This document shows, piece by piece, positions 20,631-29,490 of a stretch of DNA of 64,000 nt. The DNA is taken from the NCBI GenBank assembly GCA_044220975.1, contig JBGAPZ010000005.1, positions 1 to 64,000 of the forward strand, written 5' to 3'. The position numbers and the translations under genes are program-made. A model generated the notes under the pieces. The model was given only the letters and a program-made list of their open reading frames with translations, did no database searches and was not told where the DNA came from. This stretch comes from SZUA-430 sp044220975 (GTDB lineage Bacteria; Pseudomonadota; Alphaproteobacteria; Micropepsales; Micropepsaceae). Every line of letters starts with the position of its first letter. Within the stretch, counting starts at the first letter, position 1.

Positions 20631-20949
20631 GGCTGAGCTCCAGTTGCGCTCGATTGGTTGGACGATTGCCATTAGAGCATTGCGTTCGCGCGCAAGTCTT
20701 GCGTCACTGTGCCCTAGGTTCGTGCCCGCTGCGGCCGAGTTCTACACCGACCTCATTTCCCCGTATCGCGGCGACGCGGGATGTTGGAACGACCGGCGGC
20801 CAGCCGCGTTTTGATGTGCAGCCGGTCGCACGTCAACGTTCGACCGCGAATGCCCCTGCATGGGACGAGCACGAATTCCGGGGACACGTGATGATATCAG
20901 CCGCTGTAAAGTGCGGGCACTGCGCCCGCGGTCCCAGGCTGCGTTGTCG
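20631..20949. other. Intergenic stretch upstream of yjdM, containing a repeat half and direct repeat copy 2
   Basis: No gene is seen. It holds the yjdM promoter region, a family B left arm at 20873-20890 and the start of the second direct repeat copy at 20912. Confidence 0.5.
20873..20890. repeat. Left half of the family B palindrome
   Basis: AATTCCGGGGACACGTGA matches the left arm of the complete elements at 18741 and 19221. With the right half at 20242-20253 it brackets the yjdM segment. Confidence 0.55.
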
Positions 20950-21084
20950 CTAGAGTAAGTGCAGGAGCTTGTCCGGCTCGATCGATGGTGTTTGGCAGCG
21001 GTTGGGTTTGGTGGGTTCGACGGCGGGCGGCGCCGACGGCGCGTCCTTCAGCGGCACGAGGCAGTGCCATTCCTCGGAGTCCGG
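20912..21084. repeat. Direct repeat copy 2, including the 3' end of the secreted-protein gene
   Basis: The partner of 20074-20242 starts at the same GCGGGCACTGCGCCCG hairpin (GCGGGC / GCCCGC) and ends at GGAGTCCGG. This copy is the presumed parent because it is contiguous with a full gene. Confidence 0.85.
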
Positions 21085-21321
21085 CTCGCGGTCCGGCCAT
21101 AGCTGGTCGGGCGGTGCTTCCGTTTCGGGGGGCGCTTGCACGTTCGGCGATGCCTCGAGCACGAATGGGCGGGTGAAGCGTGCGTCCGGCCAGGTCTGCG
21201 CGGTCGCAAGATCGGGCGGCCACACCAAGAGCGGGTTTGTGAACGTCACCTCGCCCGCCGACGCGGGGGTGGCGAAGATGACCGCGCCGAGTGCTGCGGC
21301 AACGATCGTTGCTGTGCGCAT
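20950..21321 (-). CDS. Small Pro-rich secreted protein of unknown function
   Basis: 123 residues with a Sec signal peptide (MRTATIVAAALGAVIFATPASA, cleavage before GEV). The mature part is rich in Pro, Glu and Asp and has two Cys (EEWHCLVPL and NRCQTPS) that may pair. I do not recognise the family. Its 3' third is duplicated 840 bases away next to yjdM. It diverges from the membrane protein gene at 21469, sharing a 147-base intergenic region. Confidence 0.65.
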   Translation of the reverse strand: MRTATIVAAALGAVIFATPASAGEVTFTNPLLVWPPDLATAQTWPDARFTRPFVLEASPNVQAPPETEAPPDQLWPDREPDSEEWHCLVPLKDAPSAPPAVEPTKPNRCQTPSIEPDKLLHLL

Positions 21322-21468
21322 AGGTGGTCAACACTCCCCAAGCAAATCAGAGAACCGGAAGACTATCACATTCTTGGCGTGTGGCGACCCGGGACACCGG
21401 TATGCGGCAGATTCCGACTCACAGTAGAGTGGCGTGGTCGAGGCGAATTCTCAGCACCCGAGGTGGCA

Positions 21469-22164
21469 ATGGTATCAATCGCCGACGAGAGCGTGGCTGC
21501 GCGGCGTCTGTTGCGGCATGCGCCGCTGTTCGTTCTGCCGGGGTTTGCGATTGTCGTCTTCTCGCTCATCGCATGGGCGAACATCGTGCACGGGGTTAGT
21601 ATCGAAGCGTTGACGCGGGATATGGCGTCATTCGCCCGCTTGCCGCCCTTCGTTTCGATCGCATCGAGTCTCGGCGCCTTCGTGATGTGCGCGACGGCCA
21701 CATGTTGCCTGTTCGCTTTCTTCGTGGCGCGTGGCGCCGGCGGCGAGGCGCCGTGGCACATCTTGGCGGTGGGCTTGTTCTCGCTCTACCTCATGGCGGA
21801 CGACTTCTACGAGTTTCACGATCGCGTCTTTCCGAACGCGCTTGGCGTTCCGCAGCAGCTTATCTATGCGTCGATCGCGGTCACTGCGGCTGCGATCATG
21901 TTTCGCTGGCGGCGGCGCTTTTTGGCATTCCGGCCGTGGCTGCTCGGCGCGGCGCTGTCGTTCCTGAGCGCGTCGGTGGCCGTGGATGTTCTCGACGACC
22001 CGCTCTACTACATGCTCGGCGAGTGGCAGTTCTTTTTGGAAGACGGCGCGAAGTTCTTCGGTATCTGCCTCTGGGCGACTTACTTCATCGCTCTGTCGCA
22101 GCACGCGATATTGCTGCCGAGGCGTTCCGGTCGCAGGCCAGCGCCGCACTCGTTTGCGCCATGA
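21469..22164 (+). CDS. Polytopic membrane protein of unknown function
   Basis: I start at ATG 21469 with AGGTGG about 5-7 bases upstream; the open frame extends earlier (from 21136) but overlaps the divergent secreted-protein gene. The 231-residue product has about six hydrophobic helices (for example FVLPGFAIVVFSLIAWANIV, LGAFVMCATATCCLFAFFVA, FGICLWATYFIALSQ). Acidic residues sit in or near helices (LYLMADDFYEFHDRVFP, VDVLDDPLYYMLGEWQF), which could bind a cation. No family is recognised. A small GGGGACAGTGTGCCCC hairpin follows the stop. Confidence 0.6.
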   Translation: MVSIADESVAARRLLRHAPLFVLPGFAIVVFSLIAWANIVHGVSIEALTRDMASFARLPPFVSIASSLGAFVMCATATCCLFAFFVARGAGGEAPWHILAVGLFSLYLMADDFYEFHDRVFPNALGVPQQLIYASIAVTAAAIMFRWRRRFLAFRPWLLGAALSFLSASVAVDVLDDPLYYMLGEWQFFLEDGAKFFGICLWATYFIALSQHAILLPRRSGRRPAPHSFAP

Positions 22165-22183
22165 AAGCCTAGCGAAAGGCGCA

Positions 22184-22212
22184 GGAAGTGGGGACAGTGT
22201 GCCCCTTTCATT
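22184..22212. repeat. Short GGGGACAGTGTGCCCC hairpin repeat
   Basis: GGGGACAGTGTGCCCC at 22190-22205 is a near-perfect palindrome in a GAAGTGGGGACAGTG context, a form often seen in REP elements of tyrosine-transposase (RAYT) type. It marks the right end of the repeat-rich accessory region. Confidence 0.5.
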
Positions 22213-22320
22213 TGGTTCGAAATGGATTCAATTCCCCAACATTAAGTGCGCTCTAAGAGGTTGCGCGCAAGCTGCGTTCCAACCGAATAGCACCATGCCG
22301 GCTTAAGGGCGGACGGAAAA

Positions 22321-23052
22321 ATGAAAAGTCCCGTACGCCGATTGCCGGCCGAGCAGCAACCGTCGCGGCAAGACATTTACGACGGCGACGATCCGCTGTT
22401 GACCGGCATGCGGTCGGCTCTTGTCGAAGCGGATGTGTTGAACCCGGCGCTCGGTCTGGTCGCTCATTCGCGACGCGTCGCGGCGGTGTCGCGGTGCATA
22501 GCGGAGCTCGCCGGGCTCGATAGCGCGCAAGCCGGCTTGATCGGCCAGGCGGCGTTCTTTCACGACGTCGGCAAGTTGTCGGTGCCGGTCCGGCTGTTGC
22601 TGAAACCCGATGCGCTGGACCCCATCGAGTGGGAGGCCGTGCGGCAACACGCGAAAATCGGTCAAATGATGCTCGCCGATTCAAGTGACCCGTTTCGCGT
22701 GCTGGCGCACAATATCGCGGCTTGGCATCACGAGTGCTTTGACGGTTCGGGCTATCCCGACCAGTTGGTGGGCGAAGCAATTCCGCTGGAAGCGCGGATC
22801 GTCGCCTTGGCAGACGTCTACGACGCGTTGCGATCGAGCCGATCCTACAAAGACGCGCAATCGCACCACGACGCGTGCGAGATCATCAAACGCGGCGATG
22901 GGCGGATCGCTTTGGGCAAATTCGACCCGGCGCTTCGCGATGCCTTCCTCAAATCCGATTTTGCCGTCAGTATCGAATGGGATTGTGCGGCACTGAAGGA
23001 TATCGGTTCGCGCATGAAGGCCAGCGGCGCGTCCAAACTCACTCGCCTCTAA
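22321..23052 (+). CDS. HD-GYP domain protein (putative cyclic-di-GMP phosphodiesterase)
   Basis: A 243-residue protein that is nearly all HD-GYP domain. His49 and His81-Asp82 (FFHDVGK) form the metal site, followed by His110, His136-His137 (AWHHECFDGSGYP with GYP at 144-146), and IPLEARIVALADVYDAL with Asp165 and Asp168. No receiver domain or membrane segment is attached, so input must come from a partner or substrate level. The family hydrolyses cyclic-di-GMP and controls motility, attachment and pilus behaviour; activity here is inferred from complete motifs. Its stop overlaps the convergent gene at 23039 by 14 bases. Confidence 0.83.
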   Translation: MKSPVRRLPAEQQPSRQDIYDGDDPLLTGMRSALVEADVLNPALGLVAHSRRVAAVSRCIAELAGLDSAQAGLIGQAAFFHDVGKLSVPVRLLLKPDALDPIEWEAVRQHAKIGQMMLADSSDPFRVLAHNIAAWHHECFDGSGYPDQLVGEAIPLEARIVALADVYDALRSSRSYKDAQSHHDACEIIKRGDGRIALGKFDPALRDAFLKSDFAVSIEWDCAALKDIGSRMKASGASKLTRL

Positions 23053-23434
23053 CGGCAGGCGGGTTTGGCGTCAGCGTTTCCGTTCCGCCCCCGCCGCCTT
23101 CGCCGTTGAGGGACCAGGTGCCGCGCAACGTGCCGTCGTTCTGGCGGGTGTAGGTGGCCTCGCCGCCTTCGCCGCCGGCGAGCGGACGGTAGTGCACTTT
23201 CAGGCGGCCGTTCGCGTAGGTGCCCGAGCCTTCGGCCTCGCTTGGCGGCGACCATTTGATGACGCATTCGCCGTCGCGGGCCTCGATCGTCGCGGTGCCT
23301 TGGTAGGTGGTGCCGCCTGTGTTCGTTCCGGCGACACGATACGTGCCGGCAACGGGACAAGCGTCCCGCGCGGGCGGCGGTGCGGCATCTGCCAGCAAGA
23401 CGGCTGCGACGGCGATGACAGCGAGCGTGTTCAT
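23039..23434 (-). CDS. Small secreted protein of unknown function
   Basis: 131 residues with a signal peptide (MNTLAVIAVAAVLLADA). The mature protein reads like a small beta-barrel or lipocalin-like repeat: GTYRVAGTNTGGTTYQGTATI, then GTYANGRLKVHYRPL and GTLRGTWSLNGEGGGGGTE, each with a Gly turn and alternating polarity. Two Cys (DACPVAG, DGECVIKW) may form a disulfide. Proteins with similar G-T-Y strands occur in Alphaproteobacteria without a known role. Tail-to-tail overlap with the HD-GYP gene. Confidence 0.65.
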   Translation of the reverse strand: MNTLAVIAVAAVLLADAAPPPARDACPVAGTYRVAGTNTGGTTYQGTATIEARDGECVIKWSPPSEAEGSGTYANGRLKVHYRPLAGGEGGEATYTRQNDGTLRGTWSLNGEGGGGGTETLTPNPPAVRGE

Positions 23435-23632
23435 CGATGCTTCCCTATTGCGTTCAAGACGGCTCGTGGGCTGGCGAGGATGCTCGCGGTCTTAAGGCGC
23501 GGTCAACACCGGGCCGCGGCGGATGCTGCGGCGCGGGATGACGCCCTGCTTGTGGGCCGGAACGAATACAGCCTTTGCGCGTTGTGTGTGGTGCTCGCGC
23601 GCTTGCCCTAAAGCGTGGAGGAGGAACAAACG

Positions 23633-24814
23633 ATGAAACGCACAACGACAATGATTGTCGCCTTGGCGCTGATGAGCGGCACTGCCGCGATCGCGGCACC
23701 GGGCAGTCAAGGACAAGACGGGCAGCAGCCGGCGTGCGGTCAACCCGACCAGCCTGCTTGCGAAACGCTCGAACAAAAGGGCAATCCGGAAGGGAAGAGC
23801 GAAGACCGCAACCGCAAGGGCAAAGGCAAGGGTCAGCAAAGTCAAACGCCCGGCGATCCGGCAGCGCCACCCTCCGGTGGTCCGCAAGGTCAGCAACCGA
23901 ACGGCGTGCAAGGTCCGGCGCCCGGAACGCAAGCGACGCCGCCTGCCGGCGGACCGAAAGGTCAGCCGCCCGGTGGGCCGCAGGGTCAACCGCCCGGTGG
24001 TTCACAGGGTCAAACGCCCGGTGGCGCGCAAGGTTCGCATCCCGGTTGGGGCCAACAAGGGCAGCCGTCGCGCGGTCCGCAACAGCCAGGCGGACCGGGG
24101 TCTCAGGGACAGTATGGACCACCGCAAGGGGAACGATCCGGACCTCCCGGTGACGCACGCTGGTCGCGCGGCGAGCGCGTGCCGCAACAATATCGCCAGG
24201 ACCAGTATTACGTTCAGGATTGGCAGCGGAACAACTTGTCGCCGCCGCCGCGCGGCTATCGCTGGATGTGCTATGAGCGCGGCAATTGCTTCCTCGTGCA
24301 GAACGACAACGGTGTCATCCTGCGGGCCTTCCGCCGCGACGATCGCGACAACTTTTGGCGCCGGCGCTACGCGCGCACCTATACCTACAACGACGATCTT
24401 TATTACCGCGAATGCCGTAGCAGGCCGGACCCGGCGGGCATTCTGGTCGGCGGGTTGATCGGCGGCTTGATCGGCCGATCGCTGGGCGACGAACGTGCGG
24501 GCCCGACATTCGCCGGCATCATCGTCGGCGGCACGCTCGGGGCGGCGTTCACGCGCGATCTGGACTGCGACGACCGCAGCTATGCGTATCACAGCTACTA
24601 CGATGCGTTTAACGGCGGGCGCGTGGGCCGGGTTTATGCGTGGCGCAATCCGCGCAACAACTACCGCGGCGCGTTCGTCGTGCGCAGCTACTACTACGAC
24701 GAAGACGGCTTCCGCTGTGCACGCTACCGCCACACGATCTGGACACCGCGCCGGCGCCAGATGGACGGCTATGCGTGCCGCCAGCCGGACGGCGCGTGGC
24801 TGTTCTTGCGCTGA
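23633..24814 (+). CDS. Exported Gly/Gln/Pro-rich protein with RcnB-like and glycine-zipper domains
   Basis: ATG 23633 follows GGAGGAGG by 7 bases and gives a Sec signal (MKRTTTMIVALALMSGTAAIA). Residues about 60-180 are degenerate repeats of GGPQGQPPGG type. An RcnB-like segment follows (YRQDQYYVQDWQRNNLSPPP, RGYRWMCYERGNCFLVQ). RcnB is a periplasmic modulator of nickel/cobalt export in E. coli, and related domains are common in Alphaproteobacteria. Next is a glycine-zipper pair (GILVGGLIGGLIGRSLGDE, FAGIIVGGTLGAAF), as in 17-kDa rickettsial antigens, which could insert in a membrane. The Tyr/Arg-rich C-terminus resembles their soluble domain. This domain combination is unusual. A strong terminator follows. 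Confidence 0.68.
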   Translation: MKRTTTMIVALALMSGTAAIAAPGSQGQDGQQPACGQPDQPACETLEQKGNPEGKSEDRNRKGKGKGQQSQTPGDPAAPPSGGPQGQQPNGVQGPAPGTQATPPAGGPKGQPPGGPQGQPPGGSQGQTPGGAQGSHPGWGQQGQPSRGPQQPGGPGSQGQYGPPQGERSGPPGDARWSRGERVPQQYRQDQYYVQDWQRNNLSPPPRGYRWMCYERGNCFLVQNDNGVILRAFRRDDRDNFWRRRYARTYTYNDDLYYRECRSRPDPAGILVGGLIGGLIGRSLGDERAGPTFAGIIVGGTLGAAFTRDLDCDDRSYAYHSYYDAFNGGRVGRVYAWRNPRNNYRGAFVVRSYYYDEDGFRCARYRHTIWTPRRRQMDGYACRQPDGAWLFLR

Positions 24815-24840
24815 TCCACGACTAACTTAGACTCTCTTGC

Positions 24841-24871
24841 GCGGCGGCCCTTCGATCGGCCGCCGCTTTTT
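24841..24871 (+). terminator. Strong intrinsic terminator
   Basis: GCGGCGGCC and GGCCGCCGC form a perfect 9-bp stem around CTTCGATC, followed by TTTTT. It ends the transcript of the glycine-zipper protein gene 26 bases after its stop and abuts the convergent protease gene. Confidence 0.85.
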
Positions 24872-24872
24872 G

Positions 24873-26195
24873 CTAGGGGCGTATGAAGCGCGCCAGCGGC
24901 CCCATCGGCGTCACCAGATTCAACGCGACCACGCGTCCGCCCTGCCGCTCGAACTGCGCGTGCACGAGCGGATCGAGCAGCGACACAAACACATCCGGAG
25001 CAACAGGCCGCAGCATTGCGGCGCGCCGTCCTTGGTGGAGCACCATCGCGCCGTTCTCAATCGCGATGTTCGCCTCTTCGCCGTAGCTGCCTGCGTAGGC
25101 CTGCAGATCCAGCGTGCGCAGCAGCGGCGCTTGCCGATCGGCTAGAAGCCAGCGCAACTCGGCAGCGTAGGACCCATCCGCGCCTGTGAGCAGGCGCTGC
25201 ATCGCCACGTCCTGCGCGCGCGCAAGTGCCTCGGCGGAGGCCACGGGAAGATCCGGCTGCACGCCCTTGCCTTCCCAGTTCGCGTGCGTGATCGGGTTCA
25301 CAGGCGAGCCGCCCGATACGAAGACGGCGAACCCGCCCGATACGCGGACGAACCCGCCGGGGTTTGCGCGTCCGTTCGTGGGTTCGCCCACGATCACCGC
25401 GCGCTTGGCGGCCTGGAGCGTGTAGGGAAACGATTCCGACGCGGAGCCAGTGCCACCGTTGACGAGGATGTAGAGGGGCGTGTCCAAGCGGCGCGGGCCC
25501 GTCGGATCGGCGACCGGAGCTTCGCTGAGGGACGCGCCGCGCGTGTGGAACGTGTTGAAGATCTGAGCGCCGCTCGGCACGAAATAGCTCGCGAGATAAG
25601 CCACCATCGATGGCGCGCCGCCGCGCGAGTCGCGCAAATCGATGACGATCGCGCGCGCGCCGGCGACCGATTGCAATGCCGCGTCAACCGCCTTGCGCGC
25701 AGGATCGTTCGCGTCTCTCGGATCGATCTGCGCAAACTGGTTGACCTGCATATAGCCGATGCCGCCCGGCAGCATTTCGGTGCGCACGAAGCCGTAGTTC
25801 TGGCGCGCGACCGGCGCGTTTGCTCCCGGCGCCGGGCCGGGGCCCGGTCCCGCACCTGGGCCACCGCGGCGCGGCCCACCGGGCAGCGGCTCATCGCCCG
25901 GGCGATAGACAACGGCGAAGTGTCCGTCGAAGGGATGCAGATACGACGTCAGCGCCGTCGCGAGATCGAGCGGATTGGTGAAGCGGTCGTAGTCGCCTTT
26001 CTGCGCGTTCGCACGCAGGCCTTCCGCGATCGTGTGGCCGCGCTTGAGGTCGAAATAGACGTCGTCGACGGCCTGCGCCACTTGTGTTGCGATCTCGCGC
26101 GGATTGGAGACGGGCGGTTGATCGGCTGCGGTGGCAGAACGTGCGAAAGCCGCGAGCGCGAGTGCGGCTACGAGCGAAACGAAACGCGTGTGCAT
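24873..26195 (-). CDS. S41 family (C-terminal processing-like) serine peptidase, exported
   Basis: The start is ATG 26195, preceded by GAGGGGAT and giving the signal peptide MHTRFVSLVAALALAAFA; the open frame extends 33 codons further without a ribosome site. The 440-residue protein has an N-terminal cap (IATQVAQAVDDVYFDLKRGH), a Gly/Pro-rich insert near residue 125 (GGPGAGPGPGPAPGA), then the S41 core: GYMQVNQF, ARAIVIDLRDSRGGAPSMV, and NGGTGSASESFPYTLQ with the nucleophilic Ser251. There is no PDZ domain, so it resembles the interphotoreceptor-retinoid-binding/tricorn-like S41 branch rather than CtpA. Likely periplasmic; substrate unknown. Apparently a single-gene unit. Confidence 0.83.
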   Translation of the reverse strand: MHTRFVSLVAALALAAFARSATAADQPPVSNPREIATQVAQAVDDVYFDLKRGHTIAEGLRANAQKGDYDRFTNPLDLATALTSYLHPFDGHFAVVYRPGDEPLPGGPRRGGPGAGPGPGPAPGANAPVARQNYGFVRTEMLPGGIGYMQVNQFAQIDPRDANDPARKAVDAALQSVAGARAIVIDLRDSRGGAPSMVAYLASYFVPSGAQIFNTFHTRGASLSEAPVADPTGPRRLDTPLYILVNGGTGSASESFPYTLQAAKRAVIVGEPTNGRANPGGFVRVSGGFAVFVSGGSPVNPITHANWEGKGVQPDLPVASAEALARAQDVAMQRLLTGADGSYAAELRWLLADRQAPLLRTLDLQAYAGSYGEEANIAIENGAMVLHQGRRAAMLRPVAPDVFVSLLDPLVHAQFERQGGRVVALNLVTPMGPLARFIRP

Positions 26196-26384
26196 TGGTA
26201 TCCCCTCAGAAACTTGCGCTCGATTACGCCCGGCCGGCGCCTTCAAGTCATGGCGGAAAATCGGCAGAAGCGCGCCTTCGACACACTTTGACACAGAGCA
26301 AAAGCATCCCGGAGATCGTCCGGCGCGGCTTCGACTGCACCAAACGGCAGTGATTTGGCTTCGATCGCGCCGCGTCGGGTGGTT

Positions 26385-26912
26385 CTATCCTGCGCGAAAA
26401 CTCCAGATCGGGCCGCGCCAATGTTGGCCGTCGCCTTCGTGGCGCACGAGCGCCGAAGCGTTTGGCGCCGCGGCGATCGCCTTCGGCCAGAATGCTTGTG
26501 CGGCGGTGTTGCGCTCCATCACTGCGGCCTCCCACTGGCCCGGGTAAGCGGCCAGGATTTGGTGCAATGCTTCGCGCGCGACGCCACGGCGGCGGTATCT
26601 TCTGGCGACGAAGAACTCGCCCATGTTGCGCTCAACCGTGCCGCCGCGATGCGATAGCGTGTTGATCAAGGCAAAGCCCGCTGGATGCGCGCCCACGAAA
26701 AATAGCAGCGCGTGGAAGCCTTCGGTGCCGCGCCAATAGGCGTCGAACGTTAAGGCGTTGAACCGCCCGCGCTCATCGAACTCCAACCGGGTGGAGCCGT
26801 CAGGCTCGATCTCGGAGAAATCGTAGAGGTAAAACTGCGCAAGACCTTCGAGCAGCGCCTTGTCGGCGAGCGCTGCCGGACGCACCCGAACGGCAAGGTT
26901 GCTTGTCACCAT
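26385..26912 (-). CDS. GNAT family N-acetyltransferase
   Basis: I start at ATG 26912 (MVTSNLAVRVRPA) with GAGTGG about 6-9 bases upstream; the frame extends upstream into the ATPase gene. The 175-residue protein shows the acetyl-CoA pyrophosphate loop, RRYRRRGVAREAL, of the GNAT fold, preceded by strand NMGEFFVARR and followed by WEAAVMERNTAAQAFWPKAI, a typical C-terminal GNAT segment. Substrate unknown. It follows mgtA by 25 bases on the same strand and may be its last cistron. Confidence 0.85.
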   Translation of the reverse strand: MVTSNLAVRVRPAALADKALLEGLAQFYLYDFSEIEPDGSTRLEFDERGRFNALTFDAYWRGTEGFHALLFFVGAHPAGFALINTLSHRGGTVERNMGEFFVARRYRRRGVAREALHQILAAYPGQWEAAVMERNTAAQAFWPKAIAAAPNASALVRHEGDGQHWRGPIWSFRAG

Positions 26913-26937
26913 GTCGCCACTCGCTTCCCTTCGATGC

Positions 26938-29490
26938 TCAAACGGGCTTCTCGGACCGAAAATACCACGCCTTCGCCACTTCCGTGGCCAGGATGTATCC
27001 GAGCACGATCGCGACAACGGCAGCCAGCTCCGCCATAGAAAGCGGCACAAACCCGAACAGTGCCGTCAAACCTCCCAGGAACGGGATGGTGAAGGTCGCG
27101 ACGAACACCGCAACGGTCGCATACAGAAGCAGTCGGCTAGGTCTGCTGCGGAAGGCGGGTTTGTGAGTGCGCAAAACGAGCACGACGGCCAGTTCCGTCA
27201 ACAGCGAGATCATGAACCACGACGTCTGAAAGGTCGCTTCGTTCGCCCGAAACACGAGGAAGAGGACAGCAAACGTCAAGAGGTCGAAGACGGAGCTGAT
27301 AAGCCCAAAAACGACCATGAAGTTGCGGATGTCGTTGACGTTCCAACGCGGGGGAACGAGCACCCCCTCGGGATCGACGTTGTCGCTGGAGATCGCGATG
27401 GAGGGGACGTCCGAGAGGAAATTGTTCAAGAGGATCTGCTTGGCCGCGAGCGGCAGGAACGGCAAGAACGGCGATGCCAGCGCCATGCTGATCATGTTGC
27501 CGAAATTCGCGCTCGTGGTGATCGAGATGTACTTCAGCGTATTGGCGAACGTCTGCCGGCCGTCCTCGATGCCGGAACGAAGCACGTCGAGATCGCGGCT
27601 CAACAGGATGATGTCGGCGCTCTCGCGCGCAACATCCACCGCTTCTTCGACGGAGATGCCGACGTCTGCGGCATGAAGGGCCGGCGCATCGTTGATCCCG
27701 TCGCCGAGATAGCCCACTGAGTGCCCGATCCGTTGCAAGGCACGGACGATCCGCTCCTTCTGCTGCGGGTCGATCTCGACAAAAAGATCGGTCCGCGGCG
27801 CGAGATGCCAAAGCGCCTCGTCCTTCAATGCGGCTAGCTCTTCCCCGGTCAAGATGGACTTGGCGTCCAGTCCGACGGCGGCTGCGAGATGGGCGGTGAC
27901 GTGGCGATTGTCGCCGCTTATCACTTTGATACGGATGCCAAGACGGTTGAGATCTTCGATCGCGCGCTTCGCGTCGGCCTTGGGCGGGTCATAGAACACG
28001 AGGAAGCCGCGAAAGGTCATCTCGCGCTCGTCGTCGCGGTCATAGTCCGCTTTTATGGCGACCCTTCGCGTCGCGACTGCGAGAACCCGAAACCCTTCGG
28101 CGCCCTTTGCCGTGAACACGGTATCGAGTTCCGCCCGCGCTGCAGCATCCAGCGGAGCGTCGACACCATCCCGGTCGAGCGCGGAGCAAATGTTGAGCAC
28201 GTCGGAAAACGCGCCCTTGGTTACGACCAAATGCTCGGTCGATGCGGAGCTCTCTGCCACGACTATGGTCAGCCGACGCCGCATGAAGTCGTACGGAATT
28301 TCGTCGATCTTGGTAATACCGCCGGTCGTTAGCCCGGCGCTCTTGCCCGCCGCCACAATGGCGATGTCGAGCGGATTTTCGATACCGGTCTCGAATGCCG
28401 CGTTCAGGAAAGCGAGGCGCCGAACCTCATCCGATGGGCGGCTGGCAGCGTCCAGGACATCGCTCAGAACAATTGTGCCTTCGGTCAGCGTGCCGGTCTT
28501 GTCGGTGCATAGGATATTCATGCTGCCGAGGTTCTCGATGGCGTCAAGCCTGCGAACGATGACACCACGCTTGCTCATGGCGCGCGCGCCAGCCGAGAGA
28601 GTGACGCTGATGATTGCAGGCAAGAGTTCCGGCGATAGTCCCACAGCCAAAGCTACGGCGAACAACAACGATTCGATGACCGGACGATCAAGCAGCAGGT
28701 TTACGGTCAGCACGAACAGGACGATGACGACCATGACGCGGATGAGCAGAAACCCGAACTGGCGCACGCCGCGCGCGAAATCGGTCTCGGGCTGACGCGC
28801 CCGCAACCGCGCGGCGATGGCGCCAAACCCGCTTCGGCGACCTGTTTTCACCGCAAGCACTTTTGCCGTGCCGCTGCGCACTGACGCGCCCAGAAATACG
28901 GAATTTGTCCGCGCGGTGATTGGTGCATCCGGGCCGACGGTTCCAGGGCGCTTCTCGACCGGGAAGGATTCGCCCGTCATGCTGGCTTCGGTGACGAGGA
29001 AGTCCGACGCCTGAATCACCACGCCATCAGCGGGGATGAGGTTGCCGGCCGAAAGCAGTATGAGATCTCCAGGTACGATCGTATTGACGGGCACCTCTTT
29101 CTCCACCCCATCGCGAACGACGCGGCAGGTCAGCGCTAGGCGCTTCTTCAATTCCTCGACAGCGGCGGATGCCCGATATTCCTGAAAGAAGCTGAGGAGC
29201 GAACTGCCCAGAACGATTGCCAGGATGATGCCGGCGTCGACCCATTGCTGAAGCGCCAGCGAAATTGCTGCGGCGAAGGCCAGGATGATGACGAGCGGAC
29301 TTTCAAACTGGCGCAGAAGGAGACGCAGGATGCTCAGTTGCGACGCATCCTCGACAATATTGGGACCGACGCGCGCAAGCTGAGCCACCGCGCCATCGGA
29401 TGTGAGGCCAGTAAGCCCTGATCCAATGTCAGCCGCTAAGGTGGATACCTCACGGCTCCAATAAGGAGCGTCGCTGCCTGTCTCTGGCAT
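26938..29490 (-). CDS. mgtA: Magnesium-translocating P-type ATPase (MgtA/MgtB type)
   Basis: The 850-residue protein has the complete P-type layout: actuator loop with MTGESFPVEK, the phosphorylation motif CTDKTGTLT with Asp330, the nucleotide-binding domain (VVTKGAFSDVL), GDGINDAP of the P domain, and ten hydrophobic helices including the membrane-4 sequence VGLSPELLPAII. The VGLSPELLP form, plus DVPSIAISSDNVD near membrane 6, is characteristic of P3B MgtA proteins, which import Mg2+ across the inner membrane. No Mg2+-sensing leader was recognised in the 220 bases upstream, which are shared with the divergent ars operon. A weak GGAG precedes the ATG. Confidence 0.88.
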   Translation of the reverse strand: MPETGSDAPYWSREVSTLAADIGSGLTGLTSDGAVAQLARVGPNIVEDASQLSILRLLLRQFESPLVIILAFAAAISLALQQWVDAGIILAIVLGSSLLSFFQEYRASAAVEELKKRLALTCRVVRDGVEKEVPVNTIVPGDLILLSAGNLIPADGVVIQASDFLVTEASMTGESFPVEKRPGTVGPDAPITARTNSVFLGASVRSGTAKVLAVKTGRRSGFGAIAARLRARQPETDFARGVRQFGFLLIRVMVVIVLFVLTVNLLLDRPVIESLLFAVALAVGLSPELLPAIISVTLSAGARAMSKRGVIVRRLDAIENLGSMNILCTDKTGTLTEGTIVLSDVLDAASRPSDEVRRLAFLNAAFETGIENPLDIAIVAAGKSAGLTTGGITKIDEIPYDFMRRRLTIVVAESSASTEHLVVTKGAFSDVLNICSALDRDGVDAPLDAAARAELDTVFTAKGAEGFRVLAVATRRVAIKADYDRDDEREMTFRGFLVFYDPPKADAKRAIEDLNRLGIRIKVISGDNRHVTAHLAAAVGLDAKSILTGEELAALKDEALWHLAPRTDLFVEIDPQQKERIVRALQRIGHSVGYLGDGINDAPALHAADVGISVEEAVDVARESADIILLSRDLDVLRSGIEDGRQTFANTLKYISITTSANFGNMISMALASPFLPFLPLAAKQILLNNFLSDVPSIAISSDNVDPEGVLVPPRWNVNDIRNFMVVFGLISSVFDLLTFAVLFLVFRANEATFQTSWFMISLLTELAVVLVLRTHKPAFRSRPSRLLLYATVAVFVATFTIPFLGGLTALFGFVPLSMAELAAVVAIVLGYILATEVAKAWYFRSEKPV

